DNA from: Prochlorothrix hollandica PCC 9006 = CALU 1027
GTDB lineage: Bacteria; Cyanobacteriota; Cyanobacteriia; Prochlorotrichales; Prochlorotrichaceae
NCBI RefSeq assembly: GCF_000332315.1
Contig: NZ_KB235941.1
Coordinates: forward strand, 572,684-636,683
DNA: 64,000 nt
Direction: 5' to 3'
A program made the translations under genes and the position numbers. Below, piece after piece: positions 44,803-52,071 of the stretch (its first letter is position 1; every line of letters starts with the position of its first letter). Below the pieces are notes generated by a model. It saw nothing but the letters and a program-made list of their open reading frames with translations, did no database searches and was not told the DNA's origin.

Positions 44803-45578
44803 AATAAATCCCCCTGGCAGAGCAATTGCCCCTCCTCCAATTGTAAGGTTCCAAAGGCCACATCCCGACCTAAATCTAAGGTTAAGTGATCCAAGGATTC
44901 GAGGGCAGCGGTAGCCGCTGGATCATTGGTCTGCCACTGCAACTGCTCTAACATAATGGTGTGGGGATCCTGGAGTCGCAGGTTAGCCCCCATGATCACC
45001 GTCAGCGGATCGCCCTGGGTTTGGGTGAGGGTAGCCCACAGTTGAAAGTGATCCGGCTGAAACTGGATTTTAATGTCCCGCCAGTGGCTGGCAATGGCTT
45101 CAGGGGGAGACTGGGACAGGGATTGGGGGTTATTTCCCTCCGTATCTGGTGCGGGGTTAGTCCCAGGGTTCGGCTCAACGCTAAAGGATGCTGCCAACGG
45201 CTCCAACCACTGATCCAGCAGTTCCGACAGCGCCTTCGCCAACAGGGGCGACTCCAAACAGCGGTTCATGTCGGTGTCTGCCATGCGCAGGGTTGCTTGG
45301 ACAAAAATCGGCTCTAACAGTTGTACCGGCTTGCCCCGCAACACCTGCTTCAGATTAATGTGAATCCCTTCCCCCGTGATCTCCAACTGACTCAGGCACA
45401 GCCCTTTATAGACCACCTCGCCCCCTGCCACCGACACCTTGGGGACTATGCCGGATAGCAACTGGCGATCGCTGCCTTCCAGGGCAAAGTCAAGGCTGGC
45501 GGCGGAATCCACCTGGGAACGGAGCCACAGGCGCACCGCTGGGGACAGAACTTTACGGATCAGTTGGGTTTTGACCAT
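44790..45578 (-). CDS. DUF2993 (LmeA-like) lipid-binding protein
   Basis: 262 residues from the ATG at 45578 (earlier codons lack support). The pattern LISKVLSPAVRLWLRSQVDSAASLDFALEGSDRQLLSGIVPKVSVAGGEVVYKGLCLSQLEITGEGIHINLKQVLRGKPVQLLEPIFVQATLRMADTDMNRCLESPLL is DUF2993; relatives (LmeA) bind phospholipids and have a fold related to LEA/TULIP-like tunnels. No signal peptide is seen at this start. A Pro/Asn-rich stretch (about 143-160) splits the two halves. Role in thylakoid or envelope lipid handling is plausible but unproven. Confidence 0.75.
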   Translation of the reverse strand: MVKTQLIRKVLSPAVRLWLRSQVDSAASLDFALEGSDRQLLSGIVPKVSVAGGEVVYKGLCLSQLEITGEGIHINLKQVLRGKPVQLLEPIFVQATLRMADTDMNRCLESPLLAKALSELLDQWLEPLAASFSVEPNPGTNPAPDTEGNNPQSLSQSPPEAIASHWRDIKIQFQPDHFQLWATLTQTQGDPLTVIMGANLRLQDPHTIMLEQLQWQTNDPAATAALESLDHLTLDLGRDVAFGTLQLEEGQLLCQGDLLVRP

Positions 45579-45825
45579 GGGATGGGGAACAGGGTGATGA
45601 CGGGCGGGGGGAAAGCCTTGGGGTAAAAAATCGGGGCCGATCGCCGCCCCCTGGACAGCAACCCGACCCAATCTTCCACCATGCTCAATCCTCCAACATC
45701 CTACCAGTGGTGCGGTCTGGAGAGGATGGTTACCCAGGGTCAGGATTCTGCTTCAGGGATTGCCCAATTATTTAGCAGTTTATTGCATAGGATTTATGCA
45801 GCAAAAACATTAATCTTAGTTATTT

Positions 45826-45868
45826 GTAGTTTTAGATACTAATACCCCCTAAGGCAGTCCCCTACAGT
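45826..45868 (+). promoter_or_regulatory. NtcA-activated promoter of nirA
   Basis: GTAGTTTTAGATAC (45826-45839) is a perfect GTA-N8-TAC NtcA site. The -10 box TACAGT (45863-45868, TAN3T) begins 23 bp after it, inside the canonical 20-24 bp window of class II NtcA promoters. The predicted transcript would start about 45874 and have a leader of roughly 110 nt before the nirA ATG. NtcA activates such promoters when ammonium is lacking. Confidence 0.85.
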
Positions 45869-45982
45869 AAAGCCCATCGGTACTGATTTTTTGGTACTTA
45901 TTTTATCGCTATTTAACCTAATCCGTTTACTCAAGCCTGTACTAGGTGAACCCTTGCTCCCCTGCATTGTTAGGAATGCCCC

Positions 45983-47524
45983 ATGACCCAGACTGCCTCT
46001 ACCCCCACCAAACTGAATAAATTTGAGAAGTTCAAGGCCGAAAAAGATGGTCTTGCGGTCAAAGCAGAACTTGAGCATTTTGCCCAAATTGGGTGGGAAG
46101 CCATGGACGAGACCGATCGCGATCATCGTCTGAAGTGGCTGGGTATTTTCTCCCGTCCCGTTACCCCAGGGCGGTTTATGCTCCGTCTGCGCACCCCCAG
46201 CGGCGAGACCAATAGCCAACGGTTGCGAGTGTTGGGGGAAATCCTCCAGCCCTACGGTGATGAAGGCAGTGCAGACATTACCACCCGCCAAAATTTGCAA
46301 CTGCGGGGCATTCGCCTGGAAGATGTGCCCAACATTTTCCGCCGTTTAGAGGAAGCGGGGATGACCTCCATGCAATCGGGCATGGACAATGTGCGTAACA
46401 TCACCGCCTCGCCCGTGGCTGGCCTGGAAGCCGATGAACTGCTGGACACGCGGGAATTGGTGCAACAGGTGCAGGACATGATCACCAATGGGGGGGAAGG
46501 TAACCCGGAGTTTACTAACCTGCCCCGCAAGTTCAATATCGCCATTGAGGGCAGCCGGGACAACTCGGTTCATGCCGAAATTAATGATATTGCTTTTGTT
46601 CCGGCTTACCGTGAGGGAATTTTAGGATTTAACGTCCTAGTGGGCGGGTTTTTCTCCTCCACTCGCTGTGCCCCTGCCATACCCTTAGAGGCTTGGGTCG
46701 AACCGAATCAGCAAGTGGTCGATCTCTGTCGCGCCATCCTGGAAGTGTTCCGGGACCAGGGTTCCCGGGCCAACCGCCAGCGATCGCGGCTAATGTGGCT
46801 CATTGATGAATTGGGCTTAGACGGGTTCCGCGCTGCTGTAGCCGCCAAGCTCTCCTGGGATCTCCTCAGCGGGGCAGCGGAAGACGAGATCACCTGGGAA
46901 AAGCGGGATCATCTGGGGGTTCATCCCCAAAAACAGGCGGGATTGAACTATGTGGGTCTACTAGTGCCGGTGGGTCGCCTCAATGCGGCAGATTTCCTGG
47001 AATTAGCTCGCCTAGCGGAGGTATATGGCAAGGGTGAGGTGCGCTTAACCGTTGAGCAAAACGTCATCATTCCCCATGTGCCCGACTCCCGCCTGGAAGC
47101 CCTGCTCCAAGAGCCACTGCTGGCAACCTTCACCACCACCCCTAGCCCCTTGGTGCGATCGCTGGTGTCCTGTACCGGTGCCCAGTTCTGCAACTTCGCC
47201 ATGGTGGAAACCAAGCAGCGGGCCTTGGACATTGCCCAAGAACTGGAGGCCGAACTGGATTTCCCCCGATCGGTGCGGATGCATTGGACCGGTTGCCCCA
47301 ACTCCTGCGGTCAACCCCAAGTTGCCGACATCGGGATGCTGGGGACTAAGGCCCGGGGCGCTGATGGTAAACCCACCGAGGGAGTCGATATCTACATGGG
47401 GGGCAAGGTGGGCAAAGATGCCCAACTGGGGAGTCGAGTGATGAAAGGCATTCCCTGCGACACTCTGAAATCGGTGCTTCAAGATCTCTTGATCAAGGAG
47501 TTTGGAGCCACCTTAAAAGGTTGA
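45983..47524 (+). CDS. nirA: Ferredoxin-nitrite reductase NirA
   Basis: 513 residues, normal for cyanobacterial NirA. It reduces nitrite to ammonium with six electrons from ferredoxin. Two half-domains of the sulfite/nitrite reductase ferredoxin-like fold (RFMLRLRTPSGETNSQRLRVLGEILQPYG and PVGRLNAADFLELARLAEVYGKGEVRLT) alternate with siroheme-binding parts (ITTRQNLQLRGI; FNIAIEGSRDNSVHAEINDIAFVPA). The [4Fe-4S]/siroheme cysteines are in SCTGAQFCNFAM (about 397 and 403) and TGCPNSCGQPQ (about 437 and 441). Expression is driven by the NtcA promoter upstream. In other cyanobacteria nirA is followed by nitrate-transport genes and narB; here the next kilobase is repeats. Confidence 0.97.
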   Translation: MTQTASTPTKLNKFEKFKAEKDGLAVKAELEHFAQIGWEAMDETDRDHRLKWLGIFSRPVTPGRFMLRLRTPSGETNSQRLRVLGEILQPYGDEGSADITTRQNLQLRGIRLEDVPNIFRRLEEAGMTSMQSGMDNVRNITASPVAGLEADELLDTRELVQQVQDMITNGGEGNPEFTNLPRKFNIAIEGSRDNSVHAEINDIAFVPAYREGILGFNVLVGGFFSSTRCAPAIPLEAWVEPNQQVVDLCRAILEVFRDQGSRANRQRSRLMWLIDELGLDGFRAAVAAKLSWDLLSGAAEDEITWEKRDHLGVHPQKQAGLNYVGLLVPVGRLNAADFLELARLAEVYGKGEVRLTVEQNVIIPHVPDSRLEALLQEPLLATFTTTPSPLVRSLVSCTGAQFCNFAMVETKQRALDIAQELEAELDFPRSVRMHWTGCPNSCGQPQVADIGMLGTKARGADGKPTEGVDIYMGGKVGKDAQLGSRVMKGIPCDTLKSVLQDLLIKEFGATLKG

Positions 47525-47670
47525 TTTCTGGCAGCGGTTGTAACGGTCAATTTTCGTCTTGTGCCATCACTCTAACCGCTCCAGACCCAGGATTTGATGA
47601 TGGCCCATGGTCACCCCTCCAGCCTACCGGATGATCACTCTGCCCGCTTGATGTAGTCCTCGGTCTGGCG

Positions 47671-47730
47671 AAGGTTACTAAGACGAAGGTTACTAAGACT
47701 AAGGTTGCTAAGACGAAGGTTACTAAGACA
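47671..47730. repeat. 15-bp tandem repeat AAGGTTACTAAGACG, four copies
   Basis: Units at 47671, 47686, 47701 and 47716 with one or two differences (third unit AAGGTTGCTAAGACG). Non-coding. Confidence 0.9.
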
Positions 47731-47743
47731 AGAGTACCAACCC

Positions 47744-47838
47744 TGACTAGACAAAGGACTTCAGCCCCTTGCTCCTGACTGACTGACACAAGTCCCTGAC
47801 TAGACAAGGGGCTTCAGCCCCTTGCTCCTGACTGACAC
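47744..47838. repeat. Direct duplication of about 48 bp carrying family D ends
   Basis: The segment CTGACTAGACAA(A)GG(A/G)CTTCAGCCCC TTGCTCCTGACTGACACAAGTCC occurs twice in tandem; each copy ends with CTGACTGACACAAG, the terminal sequence of the family D MITE, so this may be a nested or abortive insertion. Confidence 0.7.
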
Positions 47839-47912
47839 AAGTCCCTGAAGCGACGCAAAATCCTAACGAAATTCCAACGGTTTCAAGAGATCTGTCAGTC
47901 AACCAGACCTGC

Positions 47913-48099
47913 TTGACTAACACAACTTCTGAAAGGCTTATGTTTGCGTAGGTTGGGTAGAGCCTTGCGAAACCCAACAAGGGACCTTACAAAACTTGCT
48001 GTTGGGTTTCGCCCTCGGAAATTGTGACAACGAACCTAAATATGGTTCCAAGCTCAACCCAACCTACAGCGACTACAGCGACCATCTTGTGTCAGTCAA
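47913..48099. mobile_element. MITE-like element, family D (TIR TTGACTGACACAA), 187 bp
   Basis: TTGACTAACACAA (47913-47925, one mismatch) and TTGTGTCAGTCAA (48087-48099) bound an element containing the GTAGGTTGGGTAGAGCCTTGCGAAACCCAAC and TCAACCCAACCTAC segments. It is the longer, reverse-oriented relative of the 133-bp element at 9650-9782. No coding capacity. Confidence 0.85.
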
Positions 48100-48457
48100 C
48101 CAGCAAGCAGGTACCAACCTTAAGGAAGTGACCCCCTCGTCGATCGGCAGTAGCATCGTCGAAGGGAGTGACGGGGTTAGTGATGCTCGTGCCATCAGCC
48201 CGTTCACCCTAGCTTCCCAGTTCAGTACCCTGAAGTGCTCTAGTGGTTTCCCCTGCTGGGGAGGTATTCTAGGCTAAACTAGAGGTATGGGCTTGGAATC
48301 TTGGTTAAATCCCTGGAATACATCTAATTTCTCTGGTTTGATAGCCTTAAAGACTCAATGGTTTTCAATACCCTGACTAGGGTGAGACCTTGATCAGCCT
48401 TGGGTCTAAGCCAGGGGTTGAGTCCGACAGCATGGTAACCCAGCCCCGATCGCGGGC

Positions 48458-48489
48458 GTAAGAATAAACATTAGTCTTTTTGTTATAAC
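48458..48489 (+). promoter_or_regulatory. Weak candidate NtcA site and promoter upstream of narB
   Basis: GTAAGAATAAACAT (48458-48471) keeps GTA and the N8 spacing but has CAT instead of TAC; a TATAAC-like sequence begins about 12 bp later, which is closer than the usual 22 bp. It is the best candidate in the narB leader, but weak. Confidence 0.25.
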
Positions 48490-48560
48490 TCCTGTTTAAC
48501 TCCTGGCTAGATCCGCTGTAATTCCTGTCCCCCTGTTCCCCTACCTCCGAACCTTGTCCT

Positions 48561-50771
48561 ATGGTGGAATCAACCAGAACCCTGTGTCCCTATTGTGGCG
48601 TTGGCTGTGGCCTGGAGGTGTTACCACCGGCCCAACCGGGGAAGGCCATTAAACGCGATGCTGCCGGTAACCCCCTGTGGCAAGTGCGGGGCGATCGTGG
48701 CCACTCCTCCAGCCAAGGGCAAGTGTGCGTCAAAGGGGCCACCGTCGCGGAGAGCCTCGATCGCAACCGTCTTAAATATCCCCTGATGCGGGATCGCTTA
48801 GATCAACCCCTGCAACCCGTGACCTGGGATCAAGCCCTCGATCGCATTGTTGAAAAAATCCAAACGGCCCAGGTGCAGCGGGGTTCCGACTCCATTTGCC
48901 TCTATGGATCGGGACAGTTCCAAACCGAAGATTACTATGTGGCCCAAAAACTGATGAAGGGCTGCTTAGGCACCAATAACTTTGATGCCAACTCCCGGCT
49001 GTGTATGTCCTCCGCTGTCGCCGGTTATATTCAAAGCTTTGGCTCCGATGGTCCCCCCTGCTGCTATGACGACCTGGAACTGACGGATTGTGCCTTTATT
49101 GTGGGGGCTAACGCCGCAGAATGTCACCCCATCGCCTTTAACCGCCTCCACAAACACCACAAGCGCAACCGCCAAGTCAAAATGGTGGTGGTCGATCCGC
49201 GCCGCACCAAAACCGCTGAAGCCGCCGATTTGCACCTGGCTATCCAACCGGGAACCGATGTCACCCTCTTTAATGGCATCGCCCACCTGCTGCTGCGGTG
49301 GGGAGAGATCGCCAGTTTATTTATGGATGAATGTACGACGGGGTTTGGGGACTATACGGACGTAATTAGCCACTATCCCCCGGAACGGGTCGCCCAGGAG
49401 TGTGGCATTCCCATGACTGATCTGGAGCAAGCAGCCCGCTACTGGGCCAATGCGGATAACGTGCTGTCCCTCTGGTCCATGGGGGTTAATCAGTCTGTTC
49501 AGGGCACTGCCAAGGTGTGCAGCATCATCAATGTCCATTTGATCAGTGGTCAGGTGGGCAGACCTGGGGCAGGACCCTTTTCCTTGACGGGGCAACCCAA
49601 CGCCATGGGGGGGCGGGAAGCTGGGGGACTGTGCCATTTGTTGCCCGGTTACCGCAGCATCCAGAACCCGGAGCATCGGGCTACCCTCGAACAGGCGTGG
49701 GGACTGCCACCGGGACGCATTGCCCCAGAACCGGGGCGGGATACCTGGGCCATGATCACGGGGCTGGAAACGGGGGAGGTGCAGGTGTTGTGGATTGCGG
49801 CCACAAACCCAGCGGTGAGTATGCCGGATCTGAAGCGCACCCAAGCCGCCCTCAGGCAGTCCCCCTTTACCATTTACCAGGATGCCTACTACCCCACGGA
49901 AACCACCGCCTATGCCCATGTGGTGCTACCTGCGGCCCAATGGGGGGAAAAAACTGGGGTAATGACCAATTCTGAGCGTATGGTTACCCTGTGTACTGCC
50001 TTTCGCCCGGTTCTAGGGGAAGCCAAGGCAGATTGGGAGATTTTCGCCATGGTGGGGCGACGGTTGGGCTTTGGGGATCAGTTTCAGTTTCAGACCGCTG
50101 CGGAAGTCTATGGGGAGTTTGCGGCCTTGACCCGCGATCGCCTCTGTGATGTGACGGGACTCAGCCACGATCGCCTCCAAGCTGGCCCGGTGCAATGGCC
50201 CTGTCCCGACTCGGAACCGGTGGGGGAACCGGGCGATCGCCCCGCCCAACGCCTCTACACCACCTTGCAGTTTCCCACCCCCGATGGTCGCGCCCGCTTT
50301 CGCCCGTTCCATGGCCAAGGTCTGGGGGAACCGGTGGATCAGGACTATCCCTTTATCCTCACCGTGGGGCGACTCTATGGCCACTGGCACACCCAAACCC
50401 GCACCGGCCACATTGCCAAAATCCAAAAGCTCCACCCCCGGCCTTTGCTGGAAATTCACCCCAAAGATGCCAAAGCCTTGGGCATTGATAATGACACCTG
50501 GGTAGTCGTCAAATCCCGCCGAGGGGTGACCCGCTTCCAAGCCCTGGTCACCAAAGCCATTAGCCCTGGTGTGGTGTTTATCCCCATGCACTGGGGTGCC
50601 CTCTGGGCCGATGATGCGGAAGCTAACGTCCTCACCCACAGCATGGCCTGCCCCCTTTCCCTGGAACCGGAACTAAAAGCCTGTGCGGTTCACCTCCAAC
50701 CCCTTGCCAATCCTATCCCCCGCGATCGTGCCGCTATTGCCTCTCACCATGACACCCTTCTTTCAGTTTGA
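48561..50771 (+). CDS. narB: Ferredoxin-nitrate reductase NarB
   Basis: 736 residues. [4Fe-4S] cluster ligands Cys9, Cys12, Cys16 ([12 protein letters not shown]) and Cys56 ([10 protein letters not shown]); Mo-bis-MGD ligand Cys about 148 in [13 protein letters not shown]. Domain signatures [88 protein letters not shown], and the C-terminal dinucleotide-binding domain [20 protein letters not shown]...[17 protein letters not shown].. complete a normal NarB. It reduces nitrate to nitrite using ferredoxin electrons, feeding nirA. The next gene overlaps its 3' end by 23 bp. Confidence 0.96.
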   Translation: MVESTRTLCPYCGVGCGLEVLPPAQPGKAIKRDAAGNPLWQVRGDRGHSSSQGQVCVKGATVAESLDRNRLKYPLMRDRLDQPLQPVTWDQALDRIVEKIQTAQVQRGSDSICLYGSGQFQTEDYYVAQKLMKGCLGTNNFDANSRLCMSSAVAGYIQSFGSDGPPCCYDDLELTDCAFIVGANAAECHPIAFNRLHKHHKRNRQVKMVVVDPRRTKTAEAADLHLAIQPGTDVTLFNGIAHLLLRWGEIASLFMDECTTGFGDYTDVISHYPPERVAQECGIPMTDLEQAARYWANADNVLSLWSMGVNQSVQGTAKVCSIINVHLISGQVGRPGAGPFSLTGQPNAMGGREAGGLCHLLPGYRSIQNPEHRATLEQAWGLPPGRIAPEPGRDTWAMITGLETGEVQVLWIAATNPAVSMPDLKRTQAALRQSPFTIYQDAYYPTETTAYAHVVLPAAQWGEKTGVMTNSERMVTLCTAFRPVLGEAKADWEIFAMVGRRLGFGDQFQFQTAAEVYGEFAALTRDRLCDVTGLSHDRLQAGPVQWPCPDSEPVGEPGDRPAQRLYTTLQFPTPDGRARFRPFHGQGLGEPVDQDYPFILTVGRLYGHWHTQTRTGHIAKIQKLHPRPLLEIHPKDAKALGIDNDTWVVVKSRRGVTRFQALVTKAISPGVVFIPMHWGALWADDAEANVLTHSMACPLSLEPELKACAVHLQPLANPIPRDRAAIASHHDTLLSV

Positions 50772-51219
50772 AACCGATTTTGTGGAATCCCTGCGCTGTA
50801 TTCCCCTGGTGGTGCGCTACAAGTTAGATCGCTGTGGCGTTAAACTAAAGCTCCAGCATTGGCACCAGTTGAGCCATGGGGAACGGCAGCAGCTTGTGGA
50901 TCAGGAGGTGGAGACCCCCGGCGCGATCGCCGCTTACCGGGCACTGATTCACCGCCAAGTGCTCCAGTATGCCCCAATCCCCCCGGCTGATTTGCCCATT
51001 CCCGATCGCTTCCCCTGGCAAGATTTGACAGTGGTTCCGGAATCTGTCCAAGTGCAGGGCAATCTGCTGGGGATCAGCCTTAGTTTGTCCCAATGGCAGG
51101 GTCTAACGCCGCTGCAACGGTTTGCCTTGGTGAAGTTAAGTCGATCGGGCCATGAAAACCGTAATTTTCGACCTGCCTGCCAAGAGTTTGGCTTAATGCC
51201 TGAGGATTCGGTTGGATAG
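50749..51219 (+). CDS. Nitrate reductase associated protein
   Basis: 156 residues from the ATG at 50749, which overlaps the end of narB by 23 bp. It matches the nitrate-reductase-associated family (Nitr_red_assoc): [70 protein letters not shown], a conserved pattern always seen next to narB in cyanobacteria, with [25 protein letters not shown]. No catalytic motif; a role in NarB maturation or stability is inferred from genomic linkage in the family and the overlap here. Confidence 0.85.
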   Translation: MTPFFQFETDFVESLRCIPLVVRYKLDRCGVKLKLQHWHQLSHGERQQLVDQEVETPGAIAAYRALIHRQVLQYAPIPPADLPIPDRFPWQDLTVVPESVQVQGNLLGISLSLSQWQGLTPLQRFALVKLSRSGHENRNFRPACQEFGLMPEDSVG

Positions 51220-51287
51220 AGCAACGCAACCCCACAAGGGAGCGGGGATAAGGACTGAAGTCCTTACTACGAACGAAGACCGATCGG

Positions 51288-51404
51288 CGATCGTAGGTTG
51301 GGTAGAGGAACAAAACCCAACGAGCAACCTTTAGATCTATATGTTGGGTTGTGTCGATCGTAGGTTGGGTAGAGGAACGAAACCCAACGAGCAACCTTTG
51401 GATC
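51288..51404. repeat. GTAGGTTGGG-type repeat, two direct copies
   Basis: CGATCGTAGGTTGGGTAGAGG...AACCTTTAGATC (51288-51337) and a near-identical copy at 51355-51404. No TTGACTGACACAA termini. Lies between the nitrate reductase associated gene and the small protein pair. Confidence 0.8.
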
Positions 51405-51575
51405 CCTGTAAGGACTGAGGGGCAAAAACTGAGGGGCAGAGCCAGAGCGTCACGAGATAATAGGAGATCTGTGATAAGACTCACGGCATTCTCCTTTATC
51501 AATCACACCCTGGTTTTGTCAAGCACGTTAATATTTATTCATGAAACAAGTTACAGAAATTAACAGGAGGTAACC

Positions 51576-51728
51576 ATGGAAGGTTACAAGAACATCAATC
51601 CCCGTGTCACTCGTCCCGTCGTGGCCCTCGAAAAAAGCCCCCAAGACAAAGTCCGCCAAGGTCTGATCTTCGCTTCAGTGACCTGGATCCCCCTAGCCTT
51701 GGCAGTTGTTGCCACTAGTCTCGCCTAG
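51576..51728 (+). CDS. Small single-helix protein, copy 1 (50 aa, unknown)
   Basis: 50 residues, too short for most gene finders but well supported: an ideal Shine-Dalgarno AGGAGG lies 6 bp before the ATG, and a near-identical gene follows in tandem with conservation ending exactly at the stop. Residues 1-28 are polar and basic (NINPRVTRPVV.. KSPQDKVRQ), residues 29-50 form one hydrophobic helix (GLIFASVTWIPLALAVVATSLA). The layout is that of small thylakoid or photosystem subunits and light-harvesting-like proteins, but I cannot assign it to a named family (it lacks the Hlip ExxNGR motif). A strong terminator after copy 2 suggests a two-gene transcript. Confidence 0.8.
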   Translation: MEGYKNINPRVTRPVVALEKSPQDKVRQGLIFASVTWIPLALAVVATSLA

Positions 51729-51794
51729 CCATTGCCTCGCTCGGTTGTGACAGAAATTGTGAAAGAAATTTAGAGAAGTTAACAGGAATCAACC

Positions 51795-51947
51795 ATGGAA
51801 TCTTACAAGAACGTCAATCCCCGTGTCACTCGTCCCGTCGTGGCATCCCAAAAAAGCCCCCAAGACAAAGTCCGCCAAGGTCTGATCTTCGCTTCAGTGA
51901 CCTGGATTCCCCTAGCCTTGGCAGTTGTTGCCACTAGTCTCGCCTAG
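51795..51947 (+). CDS. Small single-helix protein, copy 2 (50 aa, unknown)
   Basis: 50 residues, differing from copy 1 at positions 3 (Ser for Gly), 7 (Val for Ile) and 18-19 (Ser-Gln for Leu-Glu); the C-terminal 31 residues, including the helix, are identical. The duplication unit is 219 bp and includes the leader ACAGAAATT...TTAACAGGA...CAACC. The ribosome binding site AACAGGA is weaker than that of copy 1. A Rho-independent terminator lies 80 bp after the stop. Confidence 0.8.
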   Translation: MESYKNVNPRVTRPVVASQKSPQDKVRQGLIFASVTWIPLALAVVATSLA

Positions 51948-52026
51948 CCATTGCCTAGCTCAATTGTGGGGGATTCTGAGGCTGAAACCTCTAGGACACT
52001 CCTTCTGACCCATTAAACACACCATT

Positions 52027-52064
52027 AGCCTGAGATCTCTCGATATGGAGGTCTCAGGCTTTTT
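52027..52064 (+). terminator. Rho-independent terminator after the small protein pair
   Basis: AGCCTGAGATCTC and GGAGGTCTCAGGCT form a long stem (about 12-13 bp with one bulge) around TCGATAT, followed by TTTTT. It lies 80 bp past the second small gene and 8 bp before the stop of the convergent uvrA gene. Confidence 0.85.
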
Positions 52065-52071
52065 CTGTAAC

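Larger units (their letters stand above)
47525..48560. other. 1 kb repeat-filled gap between nirA and narB
   Basis: No supportable gene. In order: 15-bp AAGGTTACTAAGACG x4 (47671-47730), a roughly 48-bp direct duplication (about 47744-47838), the family D MITE (47913-48099), and about 460 bp leading to narB. Relative to the common nirA-nrt-narB operon, nitrate transport genes are missing here. A weak NtcA-like site GTA-N8-CAT is at 48458-48471. Confidence 0.6.

Noticed and set aside
45839..46300. 153-codon minus-strand frame overlapping the nirA start
   Set aside because: It overlaps the NtcA promoter and nirA coding sequence and has no family features.
47547..48277. Short open frames in the nirA-narB gap
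   Set aside because: They translate minisatellite and MITE sequence.
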